Part shown: piece by piece, positions 34,010-45,605 of the stretch | How positions within the stretch are numbered: position 1 is the stretch's first letter | Layout of the letters: every line of letters starts with the position of its first letter | Origin: Luidia sarsii | Lineage: Eukaryota > Echinodermata > Asteroidea > Paxillosida > Luidiidae | Direction of reading: 5' to 3' | DNA length: 64,000 nt | Assembly (NCBI GenBank): GCA_949987565.1 | Contig: OX465114.1 | Span: 3,686,832 to 3,750,831 of the forward strand | Notes under the pieces: model-generated | What the model was told of the DNA's origin: nothing | Seen by the model: only the letters and a program-made list of their open reading frames with translations | Databases searched by the model: none | Translations under genes and position numbers: made by a program

Positions 34010-35723
34010 GTTTTGAATCAACTCGCTTTTTTCAGATGTTCGCTTTACAGAAAGTAATTGGCTTTGCGACATAACCCAGAAAAATCAATATGCGCGGTCA
34101 TTAAAATTGTTTACGATTTTGGAAATTCATCCGACTCGTAAGCAAATAGCTTCTTGTTTTCAAAACTTTTGTTCATTTTTGGGGGTTGATTTATGTTTCT
34201 TACTAGAGTCCTTGCGGCAAGGTCAACAAACTGTGCTTCCATAGTGATCCAACAAGATTGGGGGAAAGAGATAGAAGTTTGTGGGAAAGGATGCAAGATT
34301 GGGGGAAAGAGATAGAAGTTTGTGGGAAAGGATGCAAGATTGGGGGAAAGAGATAGAAGTTTGGGGGAAAGGATTGTGAGTTTTGGGCTAAGGGATGTGA
34401 GTTTGAGGGAAAGAGATGTGAGTTTTGGGGAAAGAGATGTGAGTTTTGGGGAAAGGGATGTGATTTTGGTGGAAAGGAAGCAAGATTGTGGGAAAGGATG
34501 CAAGATTGGGGGAAAGAGATGTGAGTTTGGGGGAAATGAATGCCAGTTTTGGGGAAAGGGATGTGAGTTTGGGGAAAGAGATTTGAGTTCGGGGGAAAGG
34601 GATGTGATTTTCGGGGAAAAGGGATGTGATTTTCGGGAAAGGGATGGTGAATTTAAGAGAAAAAGGTGTGGGTTTTGGGGGGAAAAGAATGTGAGTTTGA
34701 GGGAAAGGATGTGAGTTTGAGAGAAAGAGATGCAAGATTTTTGTGAGTTTGGGATATGTGAGTTTGCGGGAAAGGGATGCTAGTTTGAGGGAAAGAAATG
34801 TGAGTTTGGGGGAAAGAGATGTGAGTTTGGGTGAAAAGATGCATCTTTTGGTGAAAGGGAGTTTGATGGGAAAGAGATTTTAGTTTTGTGGTGAGGATGC
34901 AAGATGGGGAAATATATATGTGAGTTTTTGTGAGTTTACGGGAAAGGGATGTTAATTTGGGGGAAAGGGATGGTGATTTTGATGGAAAGAGATGTGAGTT
35001 TGGGGGAATGCAATGTGAGTTTGGGGAAAAGGGAAGTGAGTTTGGGGGAAAAGATGTGAGTTTGGGGGAAACGAATGTGAGTTTGGGGGAAACGAATCTG
35101 AGTTTTGGGGAAACGAATGTGAGTTTGGGGGAAACAAATGTGAGTTTGAGAGAAAGAGATACAACAGATACAAGTTTTTGTGAAAGGGATGTGAGTTTGG
35201 GGTAAAGGGATGTAAGATTGGGGGAAAGGGACCGTGAGTTTGATGGAAAAGAGATGTGAGTTTGGGGGAAAGGATGCAAGATTGGGGGAAAGAGATGGGA
35301 GTTTTGAGGAAAATGATGGAGTTTGGAGGGATATTGATGCAAGATTTTGGTGAAAGGGATGCAAGTTCTTTGGGTAAGGGATGTGAGTTTGAAGAAAAGG
35401 GATGTGAGTTTGAAGAAAAGGGATGTGAGTTTGAAGAAAAGGGATTTGAGTTTGAAGAAAAGGGATTTGAGTTTGAAGAAAAGGGATGTAAAATTGGGGG
35501 AAGGGACGGTGAGTTGGAGGGAAAGAGATATGAGTTTGGGGGAAAGCGATGTGAGTTTTAGGAAATGGATGGTGAGAATGTGGAAAAGAGATGTGAGTTT
35601 GGGGGAAAGGGATGTGAGTTTGGGGGAAAGGGATGTGAGTTTGGGGGAAGAGATGTAAGTTTGAGGGAAAGGATGTCAGTTTGCGGGAAAGGGATGGTAG
35701 TTTTGTGGAAAGGGATGTGATTT
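34010..35723 (+). repeat. Unit 19, type I, 1,714 bp, two dimers, five E monomers
   Basis: Anchor 34010-34252, with A-to-T at 34110, in phase with 26970. It is the last complete unit of the second 7,140-bp super-repeat. Confidence 0.95.
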
Positions 35724-37538
35724 GTTTTGAATCAACTCGCTTTTTTCAGATGTTCGCTTTACAGAAAGTAATTGGCTTTGCGACATAACCCAGAAAAATC
35801 AATATGCGCGGTCATTAAAATTGATTACGATTTTGGAAATTCATCCGACTCGTAAGCAAATAGCTTCTTGTTTTCAAAACTTTTGTTCATTTTTGGGGGT
35901 TGATTTATGTTTCTTACTAGAGTCCTTGCGGCAAGGTCAACAAACTGTGCTTCCATAGTGATCCAACAAGATTGGGGGAAAGAGATAGAAGTTTGTGGGA
36001 AAGGATGCAAGATTGGGGGGAAGAGATAGAAGTTTGTGGGAAAGGATGCAAGATTGGGGGAAAGAGATAGAAGTTTGTGGGAAAGGATGCAAGATTGGGG
36101 GAAAGAGATAGAAGTTTGTGGGAAAGGATGCAAGATTGGGGGAAAGAGATAGAAGTTTGTGGGAAAGGATGCAAGATTGGGGGAAAGAGATAGAAGTTTG
36201 GGGGAAAGGATTGTGAGTTTTGGGGAAAGGGATGTAAGTTTGAGGGAAAGAGATGTGAGTTTTGGGGAAAGAGATGTGAGTTTTGGGGAAAGGGATGTGA
36301 TTTTGGTGGAAAGGAAGCAAGATTGTGGGAAAGGATGCAAGATTGGGGGAAAGAGATGTGAGTTTGGGGGAAATGAATGCCAGTTTTGGGGAAAGGGATG
36401 TGAGTTTGGGGAAAGAGATGTGAGTTCGGGGGAAAGGGATGTGATTTTCGGGGAAAAGGGATGTGATTTTCGGGAAAGGGATGGTGAATTTAAGAGAAAA
36501 AGGTGTGGGTTTTGGGGGGAAAGAATGTGAGTTTGAGGGAAAGGATGTGAGTTTGAGAGAAAGAGATGCAAGATTTTTGTGAGTTTGGGATATGTGAGTT
36601 TGCGGGAAAGGGATGCTAGTTTGAGGGAAAGAAATGTGAGTTTGGGGGAAAGAGATGTGAGTTTGGGTGAAAAGATGCATCTTTTGGTGAAAGGGAGTTT
36701 GATGGGAAAGAGATTTTAGTTTTGTGGTGAGGATGCAAGATGGGGAAATATATATGTGAGTTTTTGTGAGTTTACGGGAAAGGGATGTTAATTTGGGGGA
36801 AAGGGATGGTGATTTTGATGGAAAGAGATGTGAGTTTGGGGGAATGCAATGTGAGTTTGGGGAAAAGGGAAGTGAGTTTGGGGGAAAAGATGTGAGTTTG
36901 GGGGAAACGAATGTGAGTTTGGGGGAAACGAATCTGAGTTTTGGGGAAACGAATGTGAGTTTGGGGGAAACAAATGTGAGTTTGAGAGAAAGAGATACAA
37001 CAGATACAAGTTTTTGTGAAAGGGATGTGAGTTTGGGGTAAAGGGATGTAAGATTGGGGGAAAGGGACCGTGAGTTTGATGGAAAAGAGATGTGAGTTTG
37101 GGGGAAAGGATGCAAGATTGGGGGAAAGAGATGGGAGTTTTGAGGAAAATGATGGAGTTTGGAGGGATATTGATGCAAGATTTTGGTGAAAGGGATGCAA
37201 GTTCTTTGGGTAAGGGATGTGAGTTTGAAGAAAAGGGATGTGAGTTTGAAGAAAAGGGATGTGAGTTTGAAGAAAAGGGATTTGAGTTTGAAGAAAAGGG
37301 ATGTAAAATTGGGGGAAGGGACGGTGAGTTGGAGGGAAAGAGATATGAGTTTGGGGGAAAGCGATGTGAGTTTTAGGAAACTGATGGTGAGAATGTGGAA
37401 AAGAGATGTGAGTTTGGGGGAAAGGGATGTGAGTTTGGGGGAAAGGGATATGAGTTTGGGGGAAGAGATGTAAGTTTGAGGGAAAGGATGTCAGTTTGCG
37501 GGAAAGGGATGGTAGTTTTGTGGAAAGGGATGTGATTT
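35724..37538 (+). repeat. Unit 20, type III, 1,815 bp, five dimers
   Basis: Anchor 35724-35966. Aligns with units 12 and 16 by position but lacks their CCGG variants and has a private GATGTAAG near 36232. Private changes also occur in block f: GAAACTGATGG near 37381 and GGATATGAG near 37448. Confidence 0.94.
35724..37538 (+). repeat. 7,140-bp super-repeat, copy 3 (unit 20 only)
   Basis: Unit 20 has the right length and type but lacks the CCGG variant of units 12 and 16. Anchor 21 sits at the expected place but is followed by type IV sequence. The periodic domain ends here. Confidence 0.8.
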
Positions 37539-39229
37539 GTTTTGAATCAACTCGCTTTTTTCAGATGTTCGCTTTACAGAAAGTAATTGGCTTTGCGACA
37601 TAACCCAGAAAAATCAATATGCGCGGTCATTAAAATTGTTTACGATTTTGGAAATTCATCCGACTCGTAAGCAAATAGCTTCTTGTTTTCAAAACTTTTG
37701 TTCATTTTTGGGGGTTGATTTATGTTTCTTACTAGAGTCCTTGCGGCAAGGTCAACAAACTGTGCTTCCATAGTGATCCAACAAGATTGGGGGAAAGAGA
37801 TAGAAGTTTGTGGGAAAGGATGCAAGATTGGGGGAAAGAGATAGAAGTTTGTGGGAAAGGATGCAAGTTTGGTGGAAAGAGATAGAAGTTTGGGGGAAAG
37901 GGTTGTGAGTTTTGGGGAAAGGGATGTGAGTTTGAGGGAAAGAGATGTGAGTTTTGGGGAAAGGGATGTGAGGTTGGTGAAAAGGAAGCAAGATTGTGGG
38001 AAAGGATGCAAGATTGGGGGAAAGAGATGTGAGTTTGTGGGAAATGAATGCCAGTTTTGGGGAAAGGGATGTGAGTTTGGGGAAAGAGATGTGAGTTCGG
38101 GGGAAAGGGATGTGATTTTCGGGGAAAAGGGATGTGATTTTCGGGAAAGGGATGGTGAATTTGAGAGAAAAAGGTGTGGGTTTTTTGGGGAAAAGAATGT
38201 GAGTTTGAGGGAAAGGATGTGAGTTTGAGAGAAAGAGATGCAAGATTTTTGTGAGTTTGGGATATGTGAGTTTGCGGGAAAGGGATGCTAGTTTGAGGGA
38301 AAGAAATGTGAGTTTGGGGGAAAGAGATGTGAGTTTGGGTGAAAAGATGCATCTTTTGGTGAAAGGGAGTTTGATGGGAAAGAGATTTTAGTTTTGTGGT
38401 GAGGATGCAAGATGGGGAAATATATATGTGAGTTTGTGAGTTTACGGGAAAGGGATGTTAATTTGGGGGAAAGGGATGGTGATTTTGATGGAAAGAGATG
38501 TGAGTTTGGGGGAATGCAATGTGAGTTTGGGGAAAAGGGAAGTGTGTTTGGGGGAAAAGATGTGAGTTTGGGGGAAACGAATGTGAGTTTGGGGGAAACG
38601 AATCTGAGTTTTGGGGAAACGAATGTGAGTTTGGGGGAAACAAATGTGAGTTTGAGAGAAAGAGATACAACAGATACAAGTTTTTGTGAAAGGGATGTGA
38701 GTTTGGGGTAAAAGGATGTAAGATTGGGGGAAAGGGACCGTGAGTTTGATGGAAAAGAGATGTGAGTTTGGGGGAAAGGATGCAAGATTGGGGGAAAGAG
38801 ATGGGAGTTTTGAGGAAAATGATGGAGTTTTGAGGGATATTGATGCAAGATTTTGGTGAAAGGGATGCAAGTTCTTTGGGTAAGGGATGTGAGTTTGAAG
38901 AAAAGGGATGTGAGTTTGAAAAAAAGGGATGTGAGTTTGAAGAAAAGGGATGTGAGTTTGAAGAAAAGGGATTTGAGTTTGAAGAAAAGGGATGTAAAAT
39001 TGGGGGAAGGGACGGTGAGTTGGAGGGAAAGAGATATGAGTTTGGGGGAAAGCGATGTGAGTTTTAGGAAATGGATGGTGAGAATGTGGAAAAGAGATGT
39101 GAGTTTGGGGGAAAGGGATGTGAGTTTGGGGGAAAGGGATGTGAGTTTGGGGGAAGAGATGTAAGTTTGAGGGAAAGGATGTCAGTTTGCGGGAAAGGGA
39201 TGGTAGTTTTGTGGAAAGGGATGTGATTT
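37539..39229 (+). repeat. Unit 21, type IV, 1,691 bp, two dimers
   Basis: Anchor 37539-37781, with A-to-T at 37639 although it occupies the place of unit 17, which lacks it. Block b is diverged (GAGGTTGGTGAAAAG, GTTTGTGGGAAATG, GGTTTTTTGGGG). Five E monomers, the second with GAAAAAAAGGG. Followed by a near-identical copy. Confidence 0.94.
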
Positions 39230-40920
39230 GTTTTGAATCAACTCGCTTTTTTCAGATGTTCGCTTTACAGAAAGTAATTGGCTTTGCGACATAACCCAGA
39301 AAAATCAATATGCGCGGTCATTAAAATTGATTACGATTTTGGAAATTCATCCGACTCGTAAGCAAATAGCTTCTTGTTTTCAAAACTTTTGTTCATTTTT
39401 GGGGGTTGATTTATGTTTCTTACTAGAGTCCTTGCGGCAAGGTCAACAAACTGTGCTTCCATAGTGATCCAACAAGATTGGGGGAAAGAGATAGAAGTTT
39501 GTGGGAAAGGATGCAAGATTGGGGGAAAGAGATAGAAGTTTGTGGGAAAGGATGCAAGTTTGGTGGAAAGAGATAGAAGTTTGGGGGAAAGGGTTGTGAG
39601 TTTTGGGGAAAGGGATGTGAGTTTGAGGGAAAGAGATGTGAGTTTTGGGGAAAGGGATGTGAGGTTGGTGAAAAGGAAGCAAGATTGTGGGAAAGGATGC
39701 AAGATTGGGGGAAAGAGATGTGAGTTTGTGGGAAATGAATGCCAGTTTTGGGGAAAGGGATGTGAGTTTGGGGAAAGAGATGTGAGTTCGGGGGAAAGGG
39801 ATGTGATTTTCGGGGAAAAGGGATGTGATTTTCGGGAAAGGGATGGTGAATTTGAGAGAAAAAGGTGTGGGTTTTTTGGGGAAAAGAATGTGAGTTTGAG
39901 GGAAAGGATGTGAGTTTGAGAGAAAGAGATGCAAGATTTTTGTGAGTTTGGGATATGTGAGTTTGCGGGAAAGGGATGCTAGTTTGAGGGAAAGAAATGT
40001 GAGTTTGGGGGAAAGAGATGTGAGTTTGGGTGAAAAGATGCATCTTTTGGTGAAAGGGAGTTTGATGGGAAAGAGATTTTAGTTTTGTGGTGAGGATGCA
40101 AGATGGGGAAATATATATGTGAGTTTGTGAGTTTACGGGAAAGGGATGTTAATTTGGGGGAAAGGGATGGTGATTTTGATGGAAAGAGATGTGAGTTTGG
40201 GGGAATGCAATGTGAGTTTGGGGAAAAGGGAAGTGTGTTTGGGGGAAAAGATGTGAGTTTGGGGGAAACGAATGTGAGTTTGGGGGAAACGAATCTGAGT
40301 TTTGGGGAAACGAATGTGAGTTTGGGGGAAACAAATGTGAGTTTGAGAGAAAGAGATACAACAGATACAAGTTTTTGTGAAAGGGATGTGAGTTTGGGGT
40401 AAAAGGATGTAAGATTGGGGGAAAGGGACCGTGAGTTTGATGGAAAAGAGATGTGAGTTTGGGGGAAAGGATGCAAGATTGGGGGAAAGAGATGGGAGTT
40501 TTGAGGAAAATGATGGAGTTTTGAGGGATATTGATGAAAGATTTTGGTGAAAGGGATGCAAGTTCTTTGGGTAAGGGATGTGAGTTTGAAGAAAAGGGAT
40601 GTGAGTTTGAAAAAAAGGGATGTGAGTTTGAAGAAAAGGGATGTGAGTTTGAAGAAAAGGGATTTGAGTTTGAAGAAAAGGGATGTAAAATTGGGGGAAG
40701 GGACGGTGAGTTGGAGGGAAAGAGATATGAGTTTGGGGGAAAGCGATGTGAGTTTTAGGAAATGGATGGTGAGAATGTGGAAAAGAGATGTGAGTTTGGG
40801 GGAAAGGGATGTGAGTTTGGGGGAAAGGGATGTGAGTTTGGGGGAAGAGATGTAAGTTTGAGGGAAAGGATGTCAGTTTGCGGGAAAGGGATGGTAGTTT
40901 TGTGGAAAGGGATGTGATTT
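39230..40920 (+). repeat. Unit 22, type IV, 1,691 bp, two dimers
   Basis: Anchor 39230-39472, with the common A at 39330. Near-identical to unit 21. The other difference I see is GATGAAAG (A at 40537) in place of GATGCAAG in block D. Confidence 0.94.
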
Positions 40921-42632
40921 GTTTTGAATCAACTCGCTTTTTTCAGATGTTCGCTTTACAGAAAGTAATTGGCTTTGCGACATAACCCAGAAAAATCAAT
41001 ATGCGCGGTCATTAAAATTGATTACGATTTTGGAAATTCATCCGACTCGTAAGCAAATAGCTTCTTGTTTTCAAAACTTTTGTTCATTTTTGGGGGTTGA
41101 TTTATGTTTCTTACTAGAGTCCTTGCGGCAAGGTCAACAAACTGTGCTTCCATAGTGATCCAACAAGATTGGGGGAAAGAGATAGAAGTTTGTGGGAAAG
41201 GATGCAAGATTGTGGGAAAGAGATAGAAGTTTGTGGGAAAGGATGCAAGATTGTGGGAAAGAGATAGAAGTTTGTGGGAAAAGATTGTGAGTTTTGGGGA
41301 AAGGGATGTGAGTTTGAGGGAAAGAGATGTGAGTTTTGGGGAAAGAGATGTGAGTTTTGGGGAAAGGGATGCGATTTTGGTGGAAAGGAAGCAAGATTGT
41401 GGGAAAGGATGCAAGATTGGGGGAAAGAGATGTGAGTTTGGGGGAAATGAATGCCAGTTTTGGGGAAAGGGATGTGAGTTTGGGGAAAGAGATGTGAGTT
41501 CGGGGGAAAGGGATGTGATTTTCGGGGAAAAGGGATGTGATTTTCGGGAAAGGGAATGTGAATTTGAGAGAAAAAGGTGTGGGTTTTGGGGGGAAAAGAA
41601 TGTGAGTTTGAGGGAAAGGATTTGAGTTTGAGAGAAAGAGATGCAAGATTTTTGTGAGTTTGGGATATGTGAGTTAGCGGGAAAGGGATGCTAGTTTGAG
41701 GGAAAGAAATGTGAGTTTGGGGGAAAGAGATGTGAGTTTGGGTGAAAAGATGCATCTTTTGGTGAAAGGGAGTTTGATGGGAAAGAGATTTTAGTTTTGT
41801 GGTGAGGATGCAAGATGGGGAAATATATATGTGAGTTTGTGAGTTTACGGGAAAGGGATGTTAATTTGGGGGAAAGGGATGGTGATTTTGATGGAAAGAG
41901 ATGTGAGTTTGGGGGAATGCAATGTGAGTTTGGGGAAAAGGGAAGTGAGTTTGGGGGAAAAGATGTGAGTTTGGGGGAAACGAATGTGAGTTTGGGGGAA
42001 ACGAATCTGAGTTTTGGGGAAACGAATGTGAGTTTGGGGGAAACAAATGTGAGTTTGAGAGAAAGAGATACAACAGATACAAGTTTTTGTGAAAGGGATG
42101 TGAGTTTGGGGTAAAAGGATGTAAGATTGGGGGAAAGGGACCGTGAGTTTGATGGAAAAGAGATGTGAGTTTGGGGGAAAGGATGCAAGATTGGGGGAAA
42201 GAGATGGGAGTTTTGAGGAAAATGATGGAGTTTTGAGGGATATTGATGCAAGATTTTGGTGAAAGGGATGCAAGTTCTTTGGGTAAGGGATGTGAGTTTG
42301 AAGAAAAGGGATGTGAGTTTGAAAAAAAGGGATGTGAGTTTGAAGAAAAGGGATGTGAGTTTGAAGAAAAGGGATTTGAGTTTGAAGAAAAGGGATGTAA
42401 AATTGGGGGAAGGGACGGTGAGTTGGAGGGAAAGAGATATGAGTTTGGGGGAAAGCGATGTGAGTTTTAGGAAATGGATGGTGAGAATGTGGAAAAGAGA
42501 TGTGAGTTTGGGGGAAAGGGATGTGAGTTTGGGGGAAAGGGATGTGAGTTTGGGGGAAGAGATGTAAGTTTGAGGGAAAGGATGTCAGTTTGCGGGAAAG
42601 GGATGGTAGTTTTGTGGAAAGGGATGTGATTT
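40921..42632 (+). repeat. Unit 23, type V, 1,712 bp, two dimers plus a degenerate third
   Basis: Anchor 40921-41163. Dimers read GATTGTGGG. Block b ends in GGGAATGTGAATTTGAG and GGATTTGAG, marking type V. Blocks D and E keep the type IV form (GGAGTTTTGAGGG; one GAAAAAAAGGG monomer), so the unit looks like a IV/V mosaic. Confidence 0.93.
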
Positions 42633-43766
42633 GTTTTGAATCAACTCGCTTTTTTCAGATGTTCGCTTTACAGAAAGTAATTGGCTTTGCGACATAACCC
42701 AGAAAAATCAATATGCGCGGTCATTAAAATTGATTACGATTTTGGAAATTCATCCGACTCGTAAGCAAATAGCTTCTTGTTTTCAAAACTTTTGTTCATT
42801 TTTGGGGGTTGATTTATGTTTCTTACTAGAGTCCTTGCGGCAAGGTCAACAAACTGTGCTTCCATAGTGATCCAACAAGATTGGGGGAAAGAGATAGAAG
42901 TTTGTGGGAAAGGATGCAAGATTGTGGGAAAGAGATATAAGTTTGTGGGAAAGGATGCAAGATTGTGGGAAAGAGATAGAAGTTTGTGGGAAAAGATTGT
43001 GAGTTTTGGGGAAAGGGATGTGAGTTTGAGGGAAAGAGATGTGAGTTTTGGGGAAAGAGATGTGAGTTTTGGGGAAAGGGATGTGATTTTGGTGGAAAGG
43101 AAGCAAGATTGTGGGAAAGGATGCAAGATTGGGGGAAAGAGATGTGAGTTTGGGGGAAATGAATGCCAGTTTTGGGGAAAGGGATGTGAGTTTGGGGAAA
43201 GAGATGTGAGTTCGGGGGAAAGGGATGTGATTTTCGGGGAAAAGGGATGTGATTTTCGGGAAAGGGAATGTGAATTTGAGAGAAAAAGGTGTGGGTTTTG
43301 GGGGGAAAAGAATGTGAGTTTGAGGGAAAGGATTTGAGTTTGAGAGAAAGAGATGCAAGATTTTTGTGAGTTTGGGATATGTGAGTTTGCGGGAAAGGGA
43401 TGCTAGTTTGAGGGAAAGAAATGTGAGTTTGGGGGAAAGAGATGTGAGTTTGGGTGAAAAGATGCATCTTTTGGTGAAAGGGAGTTTGATGGGAAAGAGA
43501 TTTTAGTTTTGTGGTGAGGATGCAAGATGGGGAAATATATATGTGAGTTTGTGAGTTTACGGGAAAGGGATGTTAATTTGGGGGAAAGGGATGGTGATTT
43601 TGATGGAAAGAGATGTGAGTTTGGGGGAATGCAATGTGAGTTTGGGGAAAAGGGAAGTGAGTTTGGGGGAAAGGGATGTGAGTTTGGGGGAAGAGATGTA
43701 AGTTTGAGGGAAAGGATGTCAGTTTGCGGGAAAGGGATGGTAGTTTTGTGGAAAGGGATGTGATTT
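42633..43766 (+). repeat. Unit 24, type V, 1,134 bp, internal deletion from block d to f
   Basis: Anchor 42633-42875. The rest of block d, block D, block E and the first part of f are missing. The join lies in GTGAGTTTGGGGGAAA at 43657-43672, shared by blocks d and f. A G-to-T at 42938 removes a stop and extends the plus-strand anchor frame to 173 codons. Confidence 0.93.
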
Positions 43767-44792
43767 GTTTTGAATCAACTCGCTTTTTTCAGATGTTCGC
43801 TTTACAGAAAGTAATTGGCTTTGCGACATAACCCAGAAAAATCAATATGCGCGGTCATTAAAATTGATTACGATTTTGGAAATTCATCCGACTCGTAAGC
43901 AAATAGCTTCTTGTTTTCAAAACTTTTGTTCATTTTTGGGGGTTGATTTATGTTTCTTACTAGAGTCCTTGCGGCAAGGTCAACAAACTGTGCTTCCATA
44001 GTGATCCAACAAGATTGGGGGAAAGAGATAGAAGTTTGTGGGAAAGGATGCAAGATTGGGGGAAAGAGATAGAAGTTTGTGGGAAAGGATGCAAGATTGT
44101 GGGAAAGAGATAGCAGTTTGTAGGAAAGGATGCAAGATTGGGGGAAAGAGATGGGAGTTTTGAGGAAAATGATGGAGTTTTGAGGGATATTGATGCAAGA
44201 TTTTGGTGAAAGGGATGCAAGTTCTTTGGGTAAGGGATGTGAGTTTGAAGAAAAGGGATGTGAGTTTGAAAAAAAGGGATGTGAGTTTGAAGAAAAGGGA
44301 TGTGAGTTTGAAGAAAAGGGATTTGAGTTTGAAGAAAAGGGATGTAAAATTGGGGGAAGGGACGGTGAGTTGGAGGGAAAGAGATATGAGTTTGGGGGAA
44401 AGCGATGTGAGTTTTAGGAAATGGATGGTGAGAATGTGGAAAAGAGATGTGAGTTTGGGGGAAAGGGATGTGAGTTTGGGTGAAAAGATGCATCTTTTGG
44501 TGAAAGGGAGTTTGATGGGAAAGAGATTTTAGTTTTGTGGTGAGGATGCAAGATGGGGAAATATATATGTGAGTTTGTGAGTTTACGGGAAAGGGATGTT
44601 AATTTGGGGGAAAGGGATGGTGATTTTGATGGAAAGAGATGTGAGTTTGGGGGAATGCAATGTGAGTTTGGGGAAAAGGGAAGTGAGTTTGGGGGAAAGG
44701 GATGTGAGTTTGGGGGAAGAGATGTAAGTTTGAGGGAAAGGATGTCAGTTTGCGGGAAAGGGATGGTAGTTTTGTGGAAAGGGATGTGATTT
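43767..44792 (+). repeat. Unit 25, rearranged, 1,026 bp
   Basis: Anchor 43767-44009, then three dimers. At 44123-44152 the array runs straight into block D, skipping b and c. After E and part of f, the sequence jumps back to block c at 44467-44480. It then repeats the d-to-f deletion join of unit 24 at 44683-44698. The block order is anchor-a-D-E-f-c-d-f. Confidence 0.93.
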
Positions 44793-45605
44793 GTTTTGAA
44801 TCAACTCGCTTTTTTCAGATGTTCGCTTTACAGAAAGTAATTGGCTTTGCGACATAACCCAGAAAAATCAATATGCGCGGTCATTAAAATTGATTACGAT
44901 TTTGGAAATTCATCCGACTCGTAAGCAAATAGCTTCTTGTTTTCAAAACTTTTGTTCATTTTTGGGGGTTGATTTATGTTTCTTACTAGAGTCCTTGCGG
45001 CAAGGTCAACAAACTGTGCTTCCATAGTGATCCAACAAGATTGGGGGAAAGAGATAGAAGTTTGTGGGAAAGGATGCAAGATTGGGGGAAAGAGATAGAA
45101 GTTTGTGGGAAAGGATGCAAGATTGTGGGAAAGAGATAGCAGTTTGTGGGAAAGGATGCAAGATTGGGGGAAAGAGATGGGAGTTTTGAGGAAAATGATG
45201 GAGTTTTGAGGGATATTGATGCAAGATTTTGGTGAAAGGGATGCAAGTTCTTTGGGTAAGGGATGTGAGTTTGAAGAAAAGGGATGTGAGTTTGAAAAAA
45301 AGGGATGTGAGTTTGAAGAAAAGGGATGTGAGTTTGAAGAAAAGGGATTTGAGTTTGAAGAAAAGGGATGTAAAATTGGGGGAAGGGACGGTGAGTTGGA
45401 GGGAAAGAGATATGAGTTTGGGGGAAAGCGATGTGAGTTTTAGGAAATGGATGGTGAGAATGTGGAAAAGAGATGTGAGTTTGGGGGAAAGGGATGTGAG
45501 TTTGGGGGAAAGGGATGTGAGTTTGGGGGAAGAGATGTAAGTTTGAGGGAAAGGATGTCAGTTTGCGGGAAAGGGATGGTAGTTTTGTGGAAAGGGATGT
45601 GATTT
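44793..45605 (+). repeat. Unit 26, shortest unit, 813 bp, blocks b-c-d missing
   Basis: Anchor 44793-45035, then three dimers. The array joins block D within the stretch 45148-45178 that both blocks share. Block E (five monomers) and block f are intact. Confidence 0.94.

Larger units (their letters stand above)
28584..35723 (+). repeat. 7,140-bp super-repeat, copy 2 (units 16-19)
   Basis: Same four unit lengths and the same diagnostic variants at 29330, 31150, 32943 and 34110. Very few differences from copy 1 are visible, so the duplication is recent or strongly homogenised. Confidence 0.93.
37539..40920 (+). repeat. Tandem pair of 1,691-bp units (21 and 22)
   Basis: Two adjacent units of equal length share all type IV variants. 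I see only two differences between them (37639 against 39330, and 40537 against its counterpart in unit 21). This is a single-unit tandem duplication. Confidence 0.9.
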
